64,000 bases of DNA from Kofleriaceae bacterium (lineage in GTDB: Bacteria > Myxococcota_A > Polyangia > Haliangiales > Haliangiaceae), in contig JAGPCY010000018.1 of the NCBI GenBank assembly GCA_018057825.1, positions 97,186 through 161,185 on the forward strand. The letters run 5' to 3'. Of the stretch, positions 44,623 through 56,367 are shown in pieces. Position 1 is the stretch's first letter, and every line of letters begins with the position of its first letter. The position numbers and the translations under genes are program-made. The notes below the pieces were generated by a model. It saw nothing but the letters and a program-made list of their open reading frames with translations. It was not told the DNA's origin and ran no database searches.

Positions 44623-47286
44623 ATGGCCGAGCCCGACGATCCGGCGGCCGCGCCCGAGGACGGCGCCGCGCCCGCCGACCCCGCGCCCGCCGACCCCGCG
44701 CCGCCCGAGGCACCGCTCGCCGACGCCGGGTCTGGCGAGGACCCCGCCGCCGGCGCCGCGCCGGCGATCCGTCGACGCTGGCATCGCTGGCTCGCCGGCG
44801 TGCTGGCCGCGATCGCGGCGGTGGTCGCGATCGCGGTCTACCTGGTCGCGACCCGCCCCGGGATCGCCCTGGGGCCACGCCTGGTCGTGCCGACCCCGCC
44901 GACGGGGCCCGGGGCGCTCTTGCCGGTCGATCCCCCCGCGCTGCCGGCGCCGGTCGACGGCCCGGGCGATCAGCAGCTCGCTGGCCTGGTCGTCGACGGC
45001 GCCGGCCTGCCGGTCGGGCAGCTCGCGGTCACGGCCCTGCCGGAGGCCGCTGACCCGGCCGCGGTCGCGGTGGTCGCGGTCACCGGCCCCGACGGTCGCT
45101 TCGAGCTGCGCGGCCTCGTCCCCGGGCGCTATCGGATCGCCCTCGAGGGCGACGCGATCTTCGACGCCGAGGTCCGGTTCGTGCCGGTGCCCGCCGATCT
45201 GGTGCGGTTCGTGGTCGCCCGTCGGGTCGCGATCGCCGGCCTGGTCACCGACGGCGGCCAGCCGGTGGCCGGCGCCACCGTCGCCGTCGACAGCGACGCG
45301 CTCCTCGGCGAGCGGACCGCGACCACGGACGCCGCCGGCCGCTTCGAGGTGACCGGACTCCCCGAGGGCAGCTACCGGGTGTGGGCCTGGGCCGGCGCGC
45401 GGGTCGCCCGCGCGGTCCGCGTGCCGCGCCTCGGCCGCGGGCCGTTCCCCGACGTCGCGGTCGCCCTCGAGGCCGGCGCCGCGGTCGCCGGGCGGGTCGT
45501 CGATCGCCAGACCGGCGGGGGCGTCGCCGCCGCGGTCACGGTGCGCGCCGACGCCGACGAGCCGCCGCGCCATGTCCGCACCGAGGCCGACGGGCGGTTC
45601 CAGATCGCCGCGGTGCCGCCGGGGCGCTGGTCGGCCGACGCCTGGGCTCCGGGGTGGCTGTCGGCCGGGACCGTCGACTTCGCCGCTGGCGCCGGGGCGA
45701 TCACGATCGAGCTGGTGCCCGGCGGCATCGTCGAGGGCGTGGTGGTCGATGCCGCCGGCGCGCCGGTGGCCGGGGCCACGGTGGCCGCCGTCGAGGACGG
45801 GCCCGGCGGGCGCGAGCTGAGCGCCGCCGCCGCCGAGCAGGCGCTGCGGCTGGCCCTCGGCCAGGGCGTGCGGCGGGTCGCCGATCCGGGGCAGTCCGCG
45901 GGGGCCGACAACCAGTTCCTCCCGCGCGGCGAGCTGGGGGTCATGCTCGGCCCGATCCCGTTCGCGCCACCGCCCGGCGCGGCGCCGACCGCCGCCGCCG
46001 CGATCATCTCCGATCCCGCCGATCCGAGCGTCGGCGGCGGCCCGGCGATCGCGCCGCTCGCCGTCGATCCGGCGTACCAGCCGACCTGGACCACCGGCGG
46101 CGATGGCCGGTTCCGCCTGACCGGGCTCCCGGCGGGCGCGTTCGTGGCGGTCGCCGAGGCCCCGGGCTACGTCGCCGCGCGCAGCCCGCGCCTGACCCTC
46201 GGCCTCGGTCAGATCGTCACCGGCGTCGAGCTGGTCCTCGAGCGCGGCGTGGCGGTGGTCGGCCAGGTCCGCGATCAGCACGGCGCGCCCGTGCCCGGCG
46301 CGCTCGTGCGCTTCACGCCCGACGGCGCGCCGGCGGGCCGCGGCGCCGTCGAGGCCGCCACCGACGCCGACGGCCGGTATCGCGCCGGTCCCTTCGCCGG
46401 GCGGTTGACCGTCGCGGCTCGGGCCTGGGGCCACGGCGACTGGACCGGCACCCTCGACACCCGCCGGGTGGCGCCGGGCGCGGATCCGACCGCCGATCGG
46501 ACCCTCGACATCACCCTGGTGGTCGCCGACGCCGCGGTCGAGGGGGTGGTCGAGGACCCGGCCGGGCTGCCGCTGGTCGGCGCCCGGATCGCCGTCGACG
46601 GCGGCGCCGCCGACGGTCGCGCCACCGTGGCCGGCCCCGGCGGCCGGTTCCGCATCGCGATGCTGCCGGCCGGGCCGCTGCACCTGCGCGTCGAGCACCC
46701 CGACTACCCGCCGCAGCGGTTCCTCGACGACACCGGCGACGACGCCCGGCTGCGCCTGGCCTACGGCGGCGGCCTCGAGCTGGTGGTCTTCGATCACCAC
46801 ACCGGGTCGAACCTGGCCGGCATCCCGGTGATCGCGACCGGGCCGGATCGCGATCGCCGCGAGGTCACCACCGACCCCAGCGGTCGGGTCCGCCTGGTGC
46901 CGATCGCCGCCGGGCCGTGGCGGCTCGCGGTCCGGACGCCGGGCTACGTCGCGGCGCGCCTCGACGCCACGGTGCCGGTCGGCCAGCGCGGCGGCCAGAT
47001 CACCGCCACCGACCTGCGCCTCGAGCTCGAGCGCGGCGCGATCGTCGCCGGCACCGTGCGCGATCGCGCCGGCGATCGGGTGGCGCGCGCGACCATCGCG
47101 ATCCGGCGCGGCGACCTCGAGGTCACGGCCACCGCCGACGCCCAGGGCGAGTTCCGCGCGGTCGACGTCCCGACCGGCGCCGTCACCGTGACCGCGACCA
47201 AGGGCCCGGCCACCGCCACCGCCACCCTCGAGCTGCGCCCGGGCGACGAGCGCGGCGGGGTCGAGCTGATGGTGGTCGCGCCGTAG
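44623..47286 (+). CDS. Membrane-anchored protein with multiple carboxypeptidase regulatory-like repeats
   Basis: 887 residues. An acidic Pro/Ala N-terminus is followed by a basic stop and a single membrane helix at about 57-77. Then come some eight carboxypeptidase-regulatory/Cna-B-like beta modules, each with signatures such as GLVVDGAGLPVGQLAVTALP...GPDGRFELRGLVPGRYRIA, GLVTDGGQPVAGATVAV...DAAGRFEVTGLPEGSYRV and similar. These modules are extracytoplasmic structural or binding domains; no enzyme domain is seen. GAGG 9 nt before ATG 44623 favours this start over an ATG three codons earlier. It is long, modular and repeat-rich. Confidence 0.85.
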   Translation: MAEPDDPAAAPEDGAAPADPAPADPAPPEAPLADAGSGEDPAAGAAPAIRRRWHRWLAGVLAAIAAVVAIAVYLVATRPGIALGPRLVVPTPPTGPGALLPVDPPALPAPVDGPGDQQLAGLVVDGAGLPVGQLAVTALPEAADPAAVAVVAVTGPDGRFELRGLVPGRYRIALEGDAIFDAEVRFVPVPADLVRFVVARRVAIAGLVTDGGQPVAGATVAVDSDALLGERTATTDAAGRFEVTGLPEGSYRVWAWAGARVARAVRVPRLGRGPFPDVAVALEAGAAVAGRVVDRQTGGGVAAAVTVRADADEPPRHVRTEADGRFQIAAVPPGRWSADAWAPGWLSAGTVDFAAGAGAITIELVPGGIVEGVVVDAAGAPVAGATVAAVEDGPGGRELSAAAAEQALRLALGQGVRRVADPGQSAGADNQFLPRGELGVMLGPIPFAPPPGAAPTAAAAIISDPADPSVGGGPAIAPLAVDPAYQPTWTTGGDGRFRLTGLPAGAFVAVAEAPGYVAARSPRLTLGLGQIVTGVELVLERGVAVVGQVRDQHGAPVPGALVRFTPDGAPAGRGAVEAATDADGRYRAGPFAGRLTVAARAWGHGDWTGTLDTRRVAPGADPTADRTLDITLVVADAAVEGVVEDPAGLPLVGARIAVDGGAADGRATVAGPGGRFRIAMLPAGPLHLRVEHPDYPPQRFLDDTGDDARLRLAYGGGLELVVFDHHTGSNLAGIPVIATGPDRDRREVTTDPSGRVRLVPIAAGPWRLAVRTPGYVAARLDATVPVGQRGGQITATDLRLELERGAIVAGTVRDRAGDRVARATIAIRRGDLEVTATADAQGEFRAVDVPTGAVTVTATKGPATATATLELRPGDERGGVELMVVAP

Positions 47287-47372
47287 CCGCTGTCACCCCC
47301 TCGCACCCTCATCGATCGACACGAGCCGGCGCAGGGGCGGCGGTGGCGGTGGCACGTCGCGATGTTGTGTGC

Positions 47373-47401
47373 TTGACACCACGAAGGAACTGTGGTAGTT
47401 G
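47373..47401 (+). promoter_or_regulatory. Promoter TTGACA-17 bp-TAGTTG for the Cys-rich gene
   Basis: A perfect -35 TTGACA at 47373-47378 and TAGTTG at 47396-47401 with a 17-bp spacer. The -10 ends 6 nt before ATG 47408, so the transcript should be leaderless. This is the best -35/-10 pair in the window. Confidence 0.6.
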
Positions 47402-47407
47402 AAAGGG

Positions 47408-47641
47408 ATGTATTGGTCTGTAGGTTTCGGGGTTGTCATCGCTTCGCTCGTTGCTTCCATGAGTTCGGTGCGGGCGCTGCCAAAGGTTCTTGACCCTGGT
47501 GGCACGAAGTGCTGGGTTTGCGAGTGGAACCCGTATGAGTTGCAGAAGACCTGCAAGTCCGTAATTCAGGGCGTGGATAGCTGCACGGATGACGTTACGT
47601 GCAAGCTTTCGACCACTGCCTGCCTCGAGTTCCCGGTCTGA
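47408..47641 (+). CDS. Small secreted Cys-rich protein, atypical composition
   Basis: 77 residues from ATG 47408. A signal peptide (VGFGVVIASLVASMSSVRA) precedes a mature part of about 53 residues with six Cys (KCWVCEW, QKTCKS, DSCTDD, VTCKL, TACLEF), likely disulphide-bonded and extracytoplasmic. Its DNA is noticeably lower in GC than its surroundings, with codons such as TAT, TTG, AAA and AGT that are rare elsewhere here, suggesting recent acquisition. An in-frame TTG at 47399 would add Lys to the signal but overlaps the -10. I do not recognise a family. Confidence 0.6.
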   Translation: MYWSVGFGVVIASLVASMSSVRALPKVLDPGGTKCWVCEWNPYELQKTCKSVIQGVDSCTDDVTCKLSTTACLEFPV

Positions 47642-47659
47642 TACCTCGAGGACACACTG

Positions 47660-48310
47660 TTGCGCCTCATCTGGCTCGCGGCAGCGGTAGGCGCATTGGT
47701 GGCAGCCGTGGTGTGGCTGTCTCAAGAGCCAACGACCACGGCCAGACGGTCCGATGCTGGTCGTGCACCACCGGTGGACGCACGTCGACCAGACGCGGAC
47801 GGCGCAACTCAACCGACGTACGACCCATCATCTCGCCCTTCGCGCCTCCGTCCTGACGGCGCCACGTCGGCCCACGATGGCCGCGCGGCCCGGGAGCGGC
47901 GGTTCGTGCCGGTGGAGGAGATCATTGAGCGCGATCCGGCGCTGCGGGCGGCCTTCGCGGCCACGCCCGACAAGGCCGGGCTACTCGAGTACATCGAGCA
48001 GGTGCGGTTGATCGTCTACGAAGTGTGGGACGACCACGCCTGTCTCGATCCCCACGGCTGGATCCGGGACGGCAAGGCCCGCCAGGTGGCCTTCTCGCTC
48101 CGGGTCCGGGCCGATCCCGACGACGACGCGGTGTGGCTCCTCGATGACGTCGAGGTGCCGGACGAGCCCGATGGCGAGGCCCTGCGCGCCTGCCTGCTCG
48201 AGATGTTCGGCGGCGTCCGCCTGCCACGCCGGCTCAAGGACGGTGACGCGATGGTGTTGCGCATGCGCTGGGGCCTGACCGGGGCCGGGATCGAGTCGAT
48301 CTACCAGTAG
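47660..48310 (+). CDS. Membrane-anchored or secreted protein of unknown function
   Basis: 216 residues from TTG 47660, supported by GAGG 8 nt upstream. An N-terminal membrane anchor or signal (LIWLAAAVGALVAAVVWL) is followed by a disordered Arg/Asp/Pro stretch, then a soluble domain with VPVEEIIERDPALRAAF, YIEQVRLIVYEVWDDHACL and VAFSLRVRADPDDDAVWLLDDVEV. The domain's alternating strands resemble TonB-C or AgmX/PglI-like C-terminal domains of myxobacteria; that is weak. It lies 18 bp after the Cys-rich gene in the same direction, so the two may be expressed together. Confidence 0.65.
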   Translation: MRLIWLAAAVGALVAAVVWLSQEPTTTARRSDAGRAPPVDARRPDADGATQPTYDPSSRPSRLRPDGATSAHDGRAARERRFVPVEEIIERDPALRAAFAATPDKAGLLEYIEQVRLIVYEVWDDHACLDPHGWIRDGKARQVAFSLRVRADPDDDAVWLLDDVEVPDEPDGEALRACLLEMFGGVRLPRRLKDGDAMVLRMRWGLTGAGIESIYQ

Positions 48311-48322
48311 CCTCCCGCCCCG

Positions 48323-49747
48323 TCACGGTCGGCGCAGGCGGGCGCGGTCGAGGATCATGGTCTGCTCGCGGTGGATGTCGTCGTCCCAGTCGAGGCCGGC
48401 CGGGGGCGCCGGCGGGGGCGGGGGCGGGGGCGGCCGCGAGCCGGGGCGCGGGCGGGGCGGGGGCGGGGGCGGGGGCACGCCGCGCGGACGCTCGGGCAGC
48501 GGCGGCGCGCCGGTGCGCGACCGCCGGGCCGGATCGAGGATCACGGTGTTGGCGGCGTGGAGGTCGGGGACGTCGGTCGCCGCGCGCAGCGCCGGGGGCT
48601 CGCCGCGCGGCACCGTGGTGTGGCTCTCGCCGTCGGCGAAGTCGTCGGGCGCGGCGGCGTGGGTCCCGGTCGGGCGGGGCTGGAACGGCACCGGCGCGGC
48701 CGCGAAGTCGGGCTCGCTCGGGCTGCGCGGGCTGGCGATCAGGTTCTCGCCGACGTCGTCGGACACCTCGTCGGCGACCACGTACTCCTCGAGCATCCGC
48801 AGCTCGCGCTCGATCTCGGCGGCGAAGGCCTTGCGGACGTAGCGGCCGAGGTGGCTGCGCGAGTAGTTCGGGACGTAGCGGCGCAGGAACGCCCGCAGGT
48901 CGGCCTCGACCTCGGCCGCGGTCTGGTAGCGCTGGGCCCGGCTGCGGGTCAGGGCCTTGTCGGCGATCGCCTCGATCTCGGGGGGCGTCGACGGCACCAG
49001 CTCGGAGATCGGCCGGTACTTGGCGTCGCGGACCTTGATCAGGAGGTCCATCTCGTTCGACGCGGTGAACGGCGGCACCCGGGTCAACATCTCGTACAGG
49101 CACGAGCCCAGGCTGAACACGTCGGAGCGATGATCGAGCTTGCGCCCGAGCGCCTGCTCCGGGCTCATGTACTTGACCTTGCCCTTGATGACGCCGGTCT
49201 TGGTGTTGACCTTCGACAGGGTCGCCTTGGCGATGCCGAAGTCGCACAGCTTCACCTCGCCGGTGTACGAGATGATGATGTTCGACGGCGAGACGTCGCG
49301 GTGGACGATCCGCAGCGGACGGCGCCGGGCGTCGACCGCGGTGTGGGCGCTGTGCAGGGCGCTGGCGACCTCGGCGGCGACGTAGGCCGCGTGCTCGGGC
49401 GGCATCGGCTTCTTCTTCTGCCGGCACCGCTCGAGGATCGTGCGGGTGTCCTTGCCGTCGACGTGCTCCATCGCGATGAAGTACTCGCCCTGGGCGCGCG
49501 CGAACTCGTAGACCCGCGCGATCGACGGGTGGCGCAGGAGCGAGGCGATCTTGGCCTCGTCGACCAGCATCTGGATGAAGTCGTCGTCCTCGGCCAGGTG
49601 GGCCAGGACCCGCTTGACCGCGACCAGGTGGGCGTGGCCGTGGGCGTCGAAGGTCTTGGCGCGGTAGATCTCCGCCATCCCGCCGAACGCGATGCGATCG
49701 AGCAGGTGATAGCGGCCGAGCTGTTGCGCCCTTCGCACCGTCACCAT
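48323..49747 (-). CDS. Ser/Thr protein kinase, HRDVS type
   Basis: 474 residues. The kinase domain (about 10-290) has FGGMAEIYRAK, VAVKRVL, LCDFGIAK and KVKYMSPEQALG. The catalytic loop reads HRDVSPSNIII, with Ser where most kinases have Lys; this HRDVSP form is common in myxobacterial kinases, so activity is still possible. A long Pro-rich tail follows, with HTTVPRG and AANTVILD, TMILD-type motifs resembling FHA-docking phosphosites. No membrane helix. A TACCAT ending 7 nt before the fourth codon (GTG) suggests the true start may be 9 bases downstream. Confidence 0.9.
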   Translation of the reverse strand: MVTVRRAQQLGRYHLLDRIAFGGMAEIYRAKTFDAHGHAHLVAVKRVLAHLAEDDDFIQMLVDEAKIASLLRHPSIARVYEFARAQGEYFIAMEHVDGKDTRTILERCRQKKKPMPPEHAAYVAAEVASALHSAHTAVDARRRPLRIVHRDVSPSNIIISYTGEVKLCDFGIAKATLSKVNTKTGVIKGKVKYMSPEQALGRKLDHRSDVFSLGSCLYEMLTRVPPFTASNEMDLLIKVRDAKYRPISELVPSTPPEIEAIADKALTRSRAQRYQTAAEVEADLRAFLRRYVPNYSRSHLGRYVRKAFAAEIERELRMLEEYVVADEVSDDVGENLIASPRSPSEPDFAAAPVPFQPRPTGTHAAAPDDFADGESHTTVPRGEPPALRAATDVPDLHAANTVILDPARRSRTGAPPLPERPRGVPPPPPPPRPRPGSRPPPPPPPPAPPAGLDWDDDIHREQTMILDRARLRRP

Positions 49748-49862
49748 GGTATCGGACCCGGCCGCGGCCACAATGGCCGCCGGCCGGCCACCGTGGGCCG
49801 CGATCGCCTCGGTGTGGGCCGCAGGCCCACCCGGCCCGACGGGCGTCGCGGCGCGCGGCTGC

Positions 49863-49868
49863 TATAGT
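49863..49868 (+). promoter_or_regulatory. -10-like TATAGT, leaderless geometry
   Basis: TATAGT ends 7 nt before ATG 49876. No ribosome-binding site. Confidence 0.55.
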
Positions 49869-49875
49869 CCCGGCC

Positions 49876-50412
49876 ATGAACCGCTGGGTCCTCCTCGCGC
49901 TCCTGGCCGCCGCGGCCTGCAGCAAGTCGAACAAGTCGGGTGCGGCCGGCGGCGCGCCGCCGGTCGAGACCGGGCCGGCGACCGCCGGAGCTGGCGCCGC
50001 CCGCGGTGGGCCGGGGGAGGGCGCGGTGGCCGGTGGTCCGGCGGCCGAGAAGGTCATCGCGCCCGGCACCGACAGCGAGTTCGCCGTCGAGGCCACCCCG
50101 GCCGCCGGCGCCGCCGGCGCCGAGCTGGTGGCGCGGGTGGTGGTGCGGCCCGGCAAGGGCTTCCACATGAACAAGGACTACCCGACCAAGCTCACCCTCG
50201 AGGTGCCGGCCGGGGTCACCACCGCCAAGCCGGTGCTCCTGCCGGCCGACGCCGAGGCCTTCGACGACAACCAGCTCGCCTTCGCGGTCAAGCTGACGCC
50301 GGCCGCCGCCGGCGACTACAGCGTGCCGGCGACGCTCAAGTTCGCGGTGTGCACCGAGTCGACCTGCAACCCGAAGAAGACCGCGGTCGCGCTCGCGCTC
50401 AAGGCGCAGTAG
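49876..50412 (+). CDS. Lipoprotein with DsbD-N-terminal-like domain
   Basis: 178 residues. The signal ends LAAAAC (lipobox, Cys15), followed by a Gly/Ala-rich linker. The C-terminal ~110 residues (VVVRPGKGFHMNKDYPTKLTL, VPATLKFAVCTESTCNP) resemble the periplasmic N-terminal domain of DsbD-type proteins, with the two-Cys VCTESTC pattern that exchanges disulphides. It could shuttle electrons to envelope proteins. No DsbD membrane domain is in the window, so the role is uncertain. Confidence 0.75.
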   Translation: MNRWVLLALLAAAACSKSNKSGAAGGAPPVETGPATAGAGAARGGPGEGAVAGGPAAEKVIAPGTDSEFAVEATPAAGAAGAELVARVVVRPGKGFHMNKDYPTKLTLEVPAGVTTAKPVLLPADAEAFDDNQLAFAVKLTPAAAGDYSVPATLKFAVCTESTCNPKKTAVALALKAQ

Positions 50413-50445
50413 CCGATCCGGCGCCGCCATCGGCGGCAAAACCGA

Positions 50446-50474
50446 TCGACAACCCCAGGCTGCGGCCCTATCGT
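50446..50474 (+). promoter_or_regulatory. Promoter TCGACA-17 bp-TATCGT for prkA
   Basis: TCGACA (50446-50451) and TATCGT (50469-50474) are 17 bp apart; the -10 ends 7 nt before ATG 50482. Predicted leaderless. Confidence 0.55.
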
Positions 50475-50481
50475 CGGGGCG

Positions 50482-52713
50482 ATGACGTCCTCGACGGTCA
50501 AGGCGCGGTTGGCCAGCCTCGGCGAGGCCATCCGCGGCCAGTTCGCCCACACCCGGCGGATGATGTCGTTCGCCGAGTACCTCGACCTGGTGCTGGCCCA
50601 GCCGCGCCAGCAGCTCCGGTCGGCGCCGCAGTACCTGCTCGACTGCTTCGCGCACTACGGCACGACCACGGTCCGCTATCCGTGGGGCGAGGCCACGCGG
50701 TGGAGCCTGTTCGACGCGCCGTGGGCCGGGGGCGAGGGCCGCCTGATCGGCCAGGAGGCGGCCCAGGGCCAGGTCCACCGCGCGCTCGCCGGCTTCGTCC
50801 GCGACGGCGCCCCCAGCCGGTTGATCCTCCTGCACGGCCCCAACGGCTCGGCCAAGTCGACGCTCCTGCGCTGCCTGGGCCGCGCCCTCGAGCACTACTC
50901 GACCGAGGACGCCGGCGCGCTGTACCGCCTGGCCTGGGTCTTCCCGTCGGGCAAGACCGGCAAGTCCGGCATCGGGTTCGGCGGCGCCGCCGGCGGCGAG
51001 GCCCACGCCGCCGACACCTTCGCCTACCTGCCCGACGAGGCGGTCGACGCCCGCCTGGCCGACGAGCTGCGCGATCACCCGCTGCTCTTGGTCCCCCTCG
51101 AGCATCGGGCCGCGCTCCTCGCCGAGGTCACCGCCGCCGCGCCCGACCTGCTGATCTCCGACTACCTGCGCTTCGGGCAGCTCTCGCCCAAGAACCGAGC
51201 GATCTACGAGGCCCTGCTGGCCAGCTACCACGGCGACTACACCAAGGTGCTGCGCCACGTCGCGATCGAGCGGTTCTACGTCTCGCACCGCTACCGGGTC
51301 GGCTACGTCACGGTCGAGCCGCAGATGTCGGTCGACGCCAGCGAGCGGCAGATCACCGCCGATCGCTCGCTGGCCGCGCTGCCGCCGTCGCTGGCCGCGG
51401 TGTCGCTCTACGAGTACGGCGGCGAGATCGTCGGCGCCAACCGCGGCCTGCTCGAGTTCGACGACCTGCTCAAGCGCCCGCTCGAGGCCTGGAAGTACCT
51501 CTTGACCGCGGTCGAGCGCGGCGCGGTGTCGCTGACCAACGCCAACCTGTTCCTCGATCTGGTCTTCGTCGGTTCGACCAACGACGTCCATCTCCAGGCC
51601 TTCAAGGAGATCCCCGACTTCGCCAGCTTCCGCGGGCGGCTCGAGTTGGTCCGCGTCCCGTACATCCTCCACCTGCCGCATGAGACCGCGCTGTATGAGG
51701 CCCAGCTCCGCGAGGTCGCCGGCGGCCGCCACGTCGCGCCCCACACCGCCTACGTCGCCGCGCTGTGGGCGATCCTGACCCGGATGCGGCGGCCGCAGCC
51801 CGAGCGTCACGCCGCGTCGCTGGCCGAGGCCCTCGGCCGCCTCGGGCCGCTCGAGAAGGCCGAGCTGTACGCCGACGGCGCGCCGCCCCCCGGGTTGCCG
51901 GCCGCCGCCGCCAAGGAGCTGGCGGCCCACCTGCGCGAGCTCTACGGCGAGACCGACACCCACCCGACCTACGAGGGCAAGCTGGGGGCGTCGCCGCGCG
52001 AGCTCCATGGCGTGCTGCTCAACGCCGCGGCGTCGAGCCGCTACGCCTACCTGTCACCGCTGGCGGTCCTCGACGAGCTGACCGAGCTGGCCCGCCAGAC
52101 CTCGCTCTACGAGTTCCTGCGCCAGGACGTCACCCCCGGGGGCTTCCACGACCACAAGCGCTTCGTCGAGCTGTGCCGCGAGCGCCTGCTCGACCGGGTC
52201 GACGACGAGGTCCGCGGCGCCCTGGGCATGGTCGAGGAGGCCGAGTACCAGCGGGTGTTCGAGCGCTACCTGGCCCACGTCAGCCACTGGCTGCGCAAGG
52301 AGAAGCTGCGCAACCCGGCCACCGGCCGCCTCGACGATCCCGACGCGGCCTTCCTGGCCGAGGTCGAGCAGACCCTGGGCGTGACCGCCAAGCCCGAGGA
52401 CTTCCGCGGCGGGCTGATCGCCAAGATCGGCGCGTGGTCGCTCGATCACAAGGGGGCCAAGCCGGTGCCGGCCGAGATCTTCCCCGAGCTGGTCAAGCAG
52501 CTCCGCGACGCCTACTTCGTCAAGCACCGGGCGGCGATCGCCAGCGGCGTGGCCGACCTGGTGGCGCTCCTGACCGCGGACGGCGCCGGGCTGTCGGCCG
52601 ACGCGCGGGCCCGGGCCGAGGCCGCCCTGGCGACGCTGGCGGAGCGCCACGGCTACCAGCGCGACAGCGCGCGCGATCTCGTGACGCTGCTGGCGCGCAG
52701 CCGCTATCGGTGA
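50482..52713 (+). CDS. prkA: PrkA-family AAA protein / serine kinase
   Basis: 743 residues, longer than the ~640 of typical PrkA. The N-terminal AAA domain has SFAEYLDLVLAQPRQQLRSA, PQYLLDCFAHYGTT, and Walker A HGPNGSAKST, as in PrkA. DLLISDYLRFGQLSPKNRAIYEALLASY and later NLFLDLVFVGSTNDVHL match the family. The C-terminal part corresponds to the PrkA kinase-related domain. In other bacteria PrkA works with SpoVR/YeaH and affects stress or sporulation; neither partner is in the window. Cytoplasmic. It has its own promoter. Confidence 0.9.
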   Translation: MTSSTVKARLASLGEAIRGQFAHTRRMMSFAEYLDLVLAQPRQQLRSAPQYLLDCFAHYGTTTVRYPWGEATRWSLFDAPWAGGEGRLIGQEAAQGQVHRALAGFVRDGAPSRLILLHGPNGSAKSTLLRCLGRALEHYSTEDAGALYRLAWVFPSGKTGKSGIGFGGAAGGEAHAADTFAYLPDEAVDARLADELRDHPLLLVPLEHRAALLAEVTAAAPDLLISDYLRFGQLSPKNRAIYEALLASYHGDYTKVLRHVAIERFYVSHRYRVGYVTVEPQMSVDASERQITADRSLAALPPSLAAVSLYEYGGEIVGANRGLLEFDDLLKRPLEAWKYLLTAVERGAVSLTNANLFLDLVFVGSTNDVHLQAFKEIPDFASFRGRLELVRVPYILHLPHETALYEAQLREVAGGRHVAPHTAYVAALWAILTRMRRPQPERHAASLAEALGRLGPLEKAELYADGAPPPGLPAAAAKELAAHLRELYGETDTHPTYEGKLGASPRELHGVLLNAAASSRYAYLSPLAVLDELTELARQTSLYEFLRQDVTPGGFHDHKRFVELCRERLLDRVDDEVRGALGMVEEAEYQRVFERYLAHVSHWLRKEKLRNPATGRLDDPDAAFLAEVEQTLGVTAKPEDFRGGLIAKIGAWSLDHKGAKPVPAEIFPELVKQLRDAYFVKHRAAIASGVADLVALLTADGAGLSADARARAEAALATLAERHGYQRDSARDLVTLLARSRYR

Positions 52714-52801
52714 GCGCGCGGTCGCACGGGCAAGCGCGGTCGCTGCGCCGCTCGTGACCTCGCCGGCCCGGGGTGAGCGCCGCGCGGCCGGCGCGCGAAA
52801 C

Positions 52802-52831
52802 TTGCCGACGGTGGCGGCCCGGCCCTAGCAT
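52802..52831 (+). promoter_or_regulatory. Promoter TTGCCG-18 bp-TAGCAT
   Basis: TTGCCG (52802-52807) and TAGCAT (52826-52831) are spaced 18 bp. The -10 ends 6 nt before ATG 52838. Confidence 0.5.
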
Positions 52832-52837
52832 CGGTCG

Positions 52838-54139
<1,302 letters not shown>

Positions 54140-54801
54140 CCTTGCCCGCTGGCCCGCGCCGGCGCTCGCCCCGATGCTCGCCGCCGTCCTCGCTCGCCTG
54201 GCCCGTCTGCACGCTCACCGCGCCGCCAACCTCGCGGTCGTCAACCTGCGGATCGCGATCGGCTTCGCGTACATCCCGGCCGGGTTGAAGAAGGTCCTGG
54301 GGCAGCCGTTCACCGATGCCGACAACCGCGGCGCGTTCCACGACTTCCTCCACGCCTTCCTCGCCACCGGCGGCTTCTATCGGTTCGTCGGCGCCATGCA
54401 GTTGGTCGCCGCGGTCCTGCTCATGACCCAGCGTCGCGCCACCCTGGGCGCGGTCGTGGCCCTGCCGATCGCGACCGCGATCGCCGGGTTCTGCTGGAGC
54501 ACCGCGCGGCCGCCGACCGTGATCGTCACGACCCTCATCGTCGTCGGGCTCCTCGGCCTCATCGCCTGGGAGCCGCGGGCCTGGCTGGGTCTCGTCGCGC
54601 CGAGCGCGCCGCCGCCGCCGGCCGCGCCGCCGCCGCCGATCGACCTCACGCTCTGGGCGATGTGCGGCCTGGCGGTCATCGCGACGTATGCTCTCCTGTG
54701 CCTGGCGGTCGGCGAGGTCTATCGCCCGCGGCGCCCGACGCCCGACTCGGCGGCGTACTACGTGCTGCCGGCGATGCTGCTTTTGCCGATCGCGACCGCG
54801 G

Positions 54802-56085
<1,284 letters not shown>

Positions 56086-56094
56086 GGCGCGCGG

Positions 56095-56100
56095 ACCCTA
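56095..56100 (-). promoter_or_regulatory. -10-like TAGGGT for hisS
   Basis: TAGGGT on the minus strand ends 9 nt before ATG 56085. Close to, but slightly further than, the leaderless distance seen elsewhere. Confidence 0.4.
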
Positions 56101-56159
56101 GCACGGGCCCTCCGGCCCGTCGCCACGGCCCCCGCCAGCGCGGGGCTGCGGGATCGGGA

Positions 56160-56366
<207 letters not shown>

Positions 56367-56367
56367 C

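Noticed and set aside
47399-47407. TTG 47399 as start of the Cys-rich gene
   Set aside because: It lies inside the -10 box of the well-formed promoter, so it would not be in the mRNA. It is kept only as an alternative.
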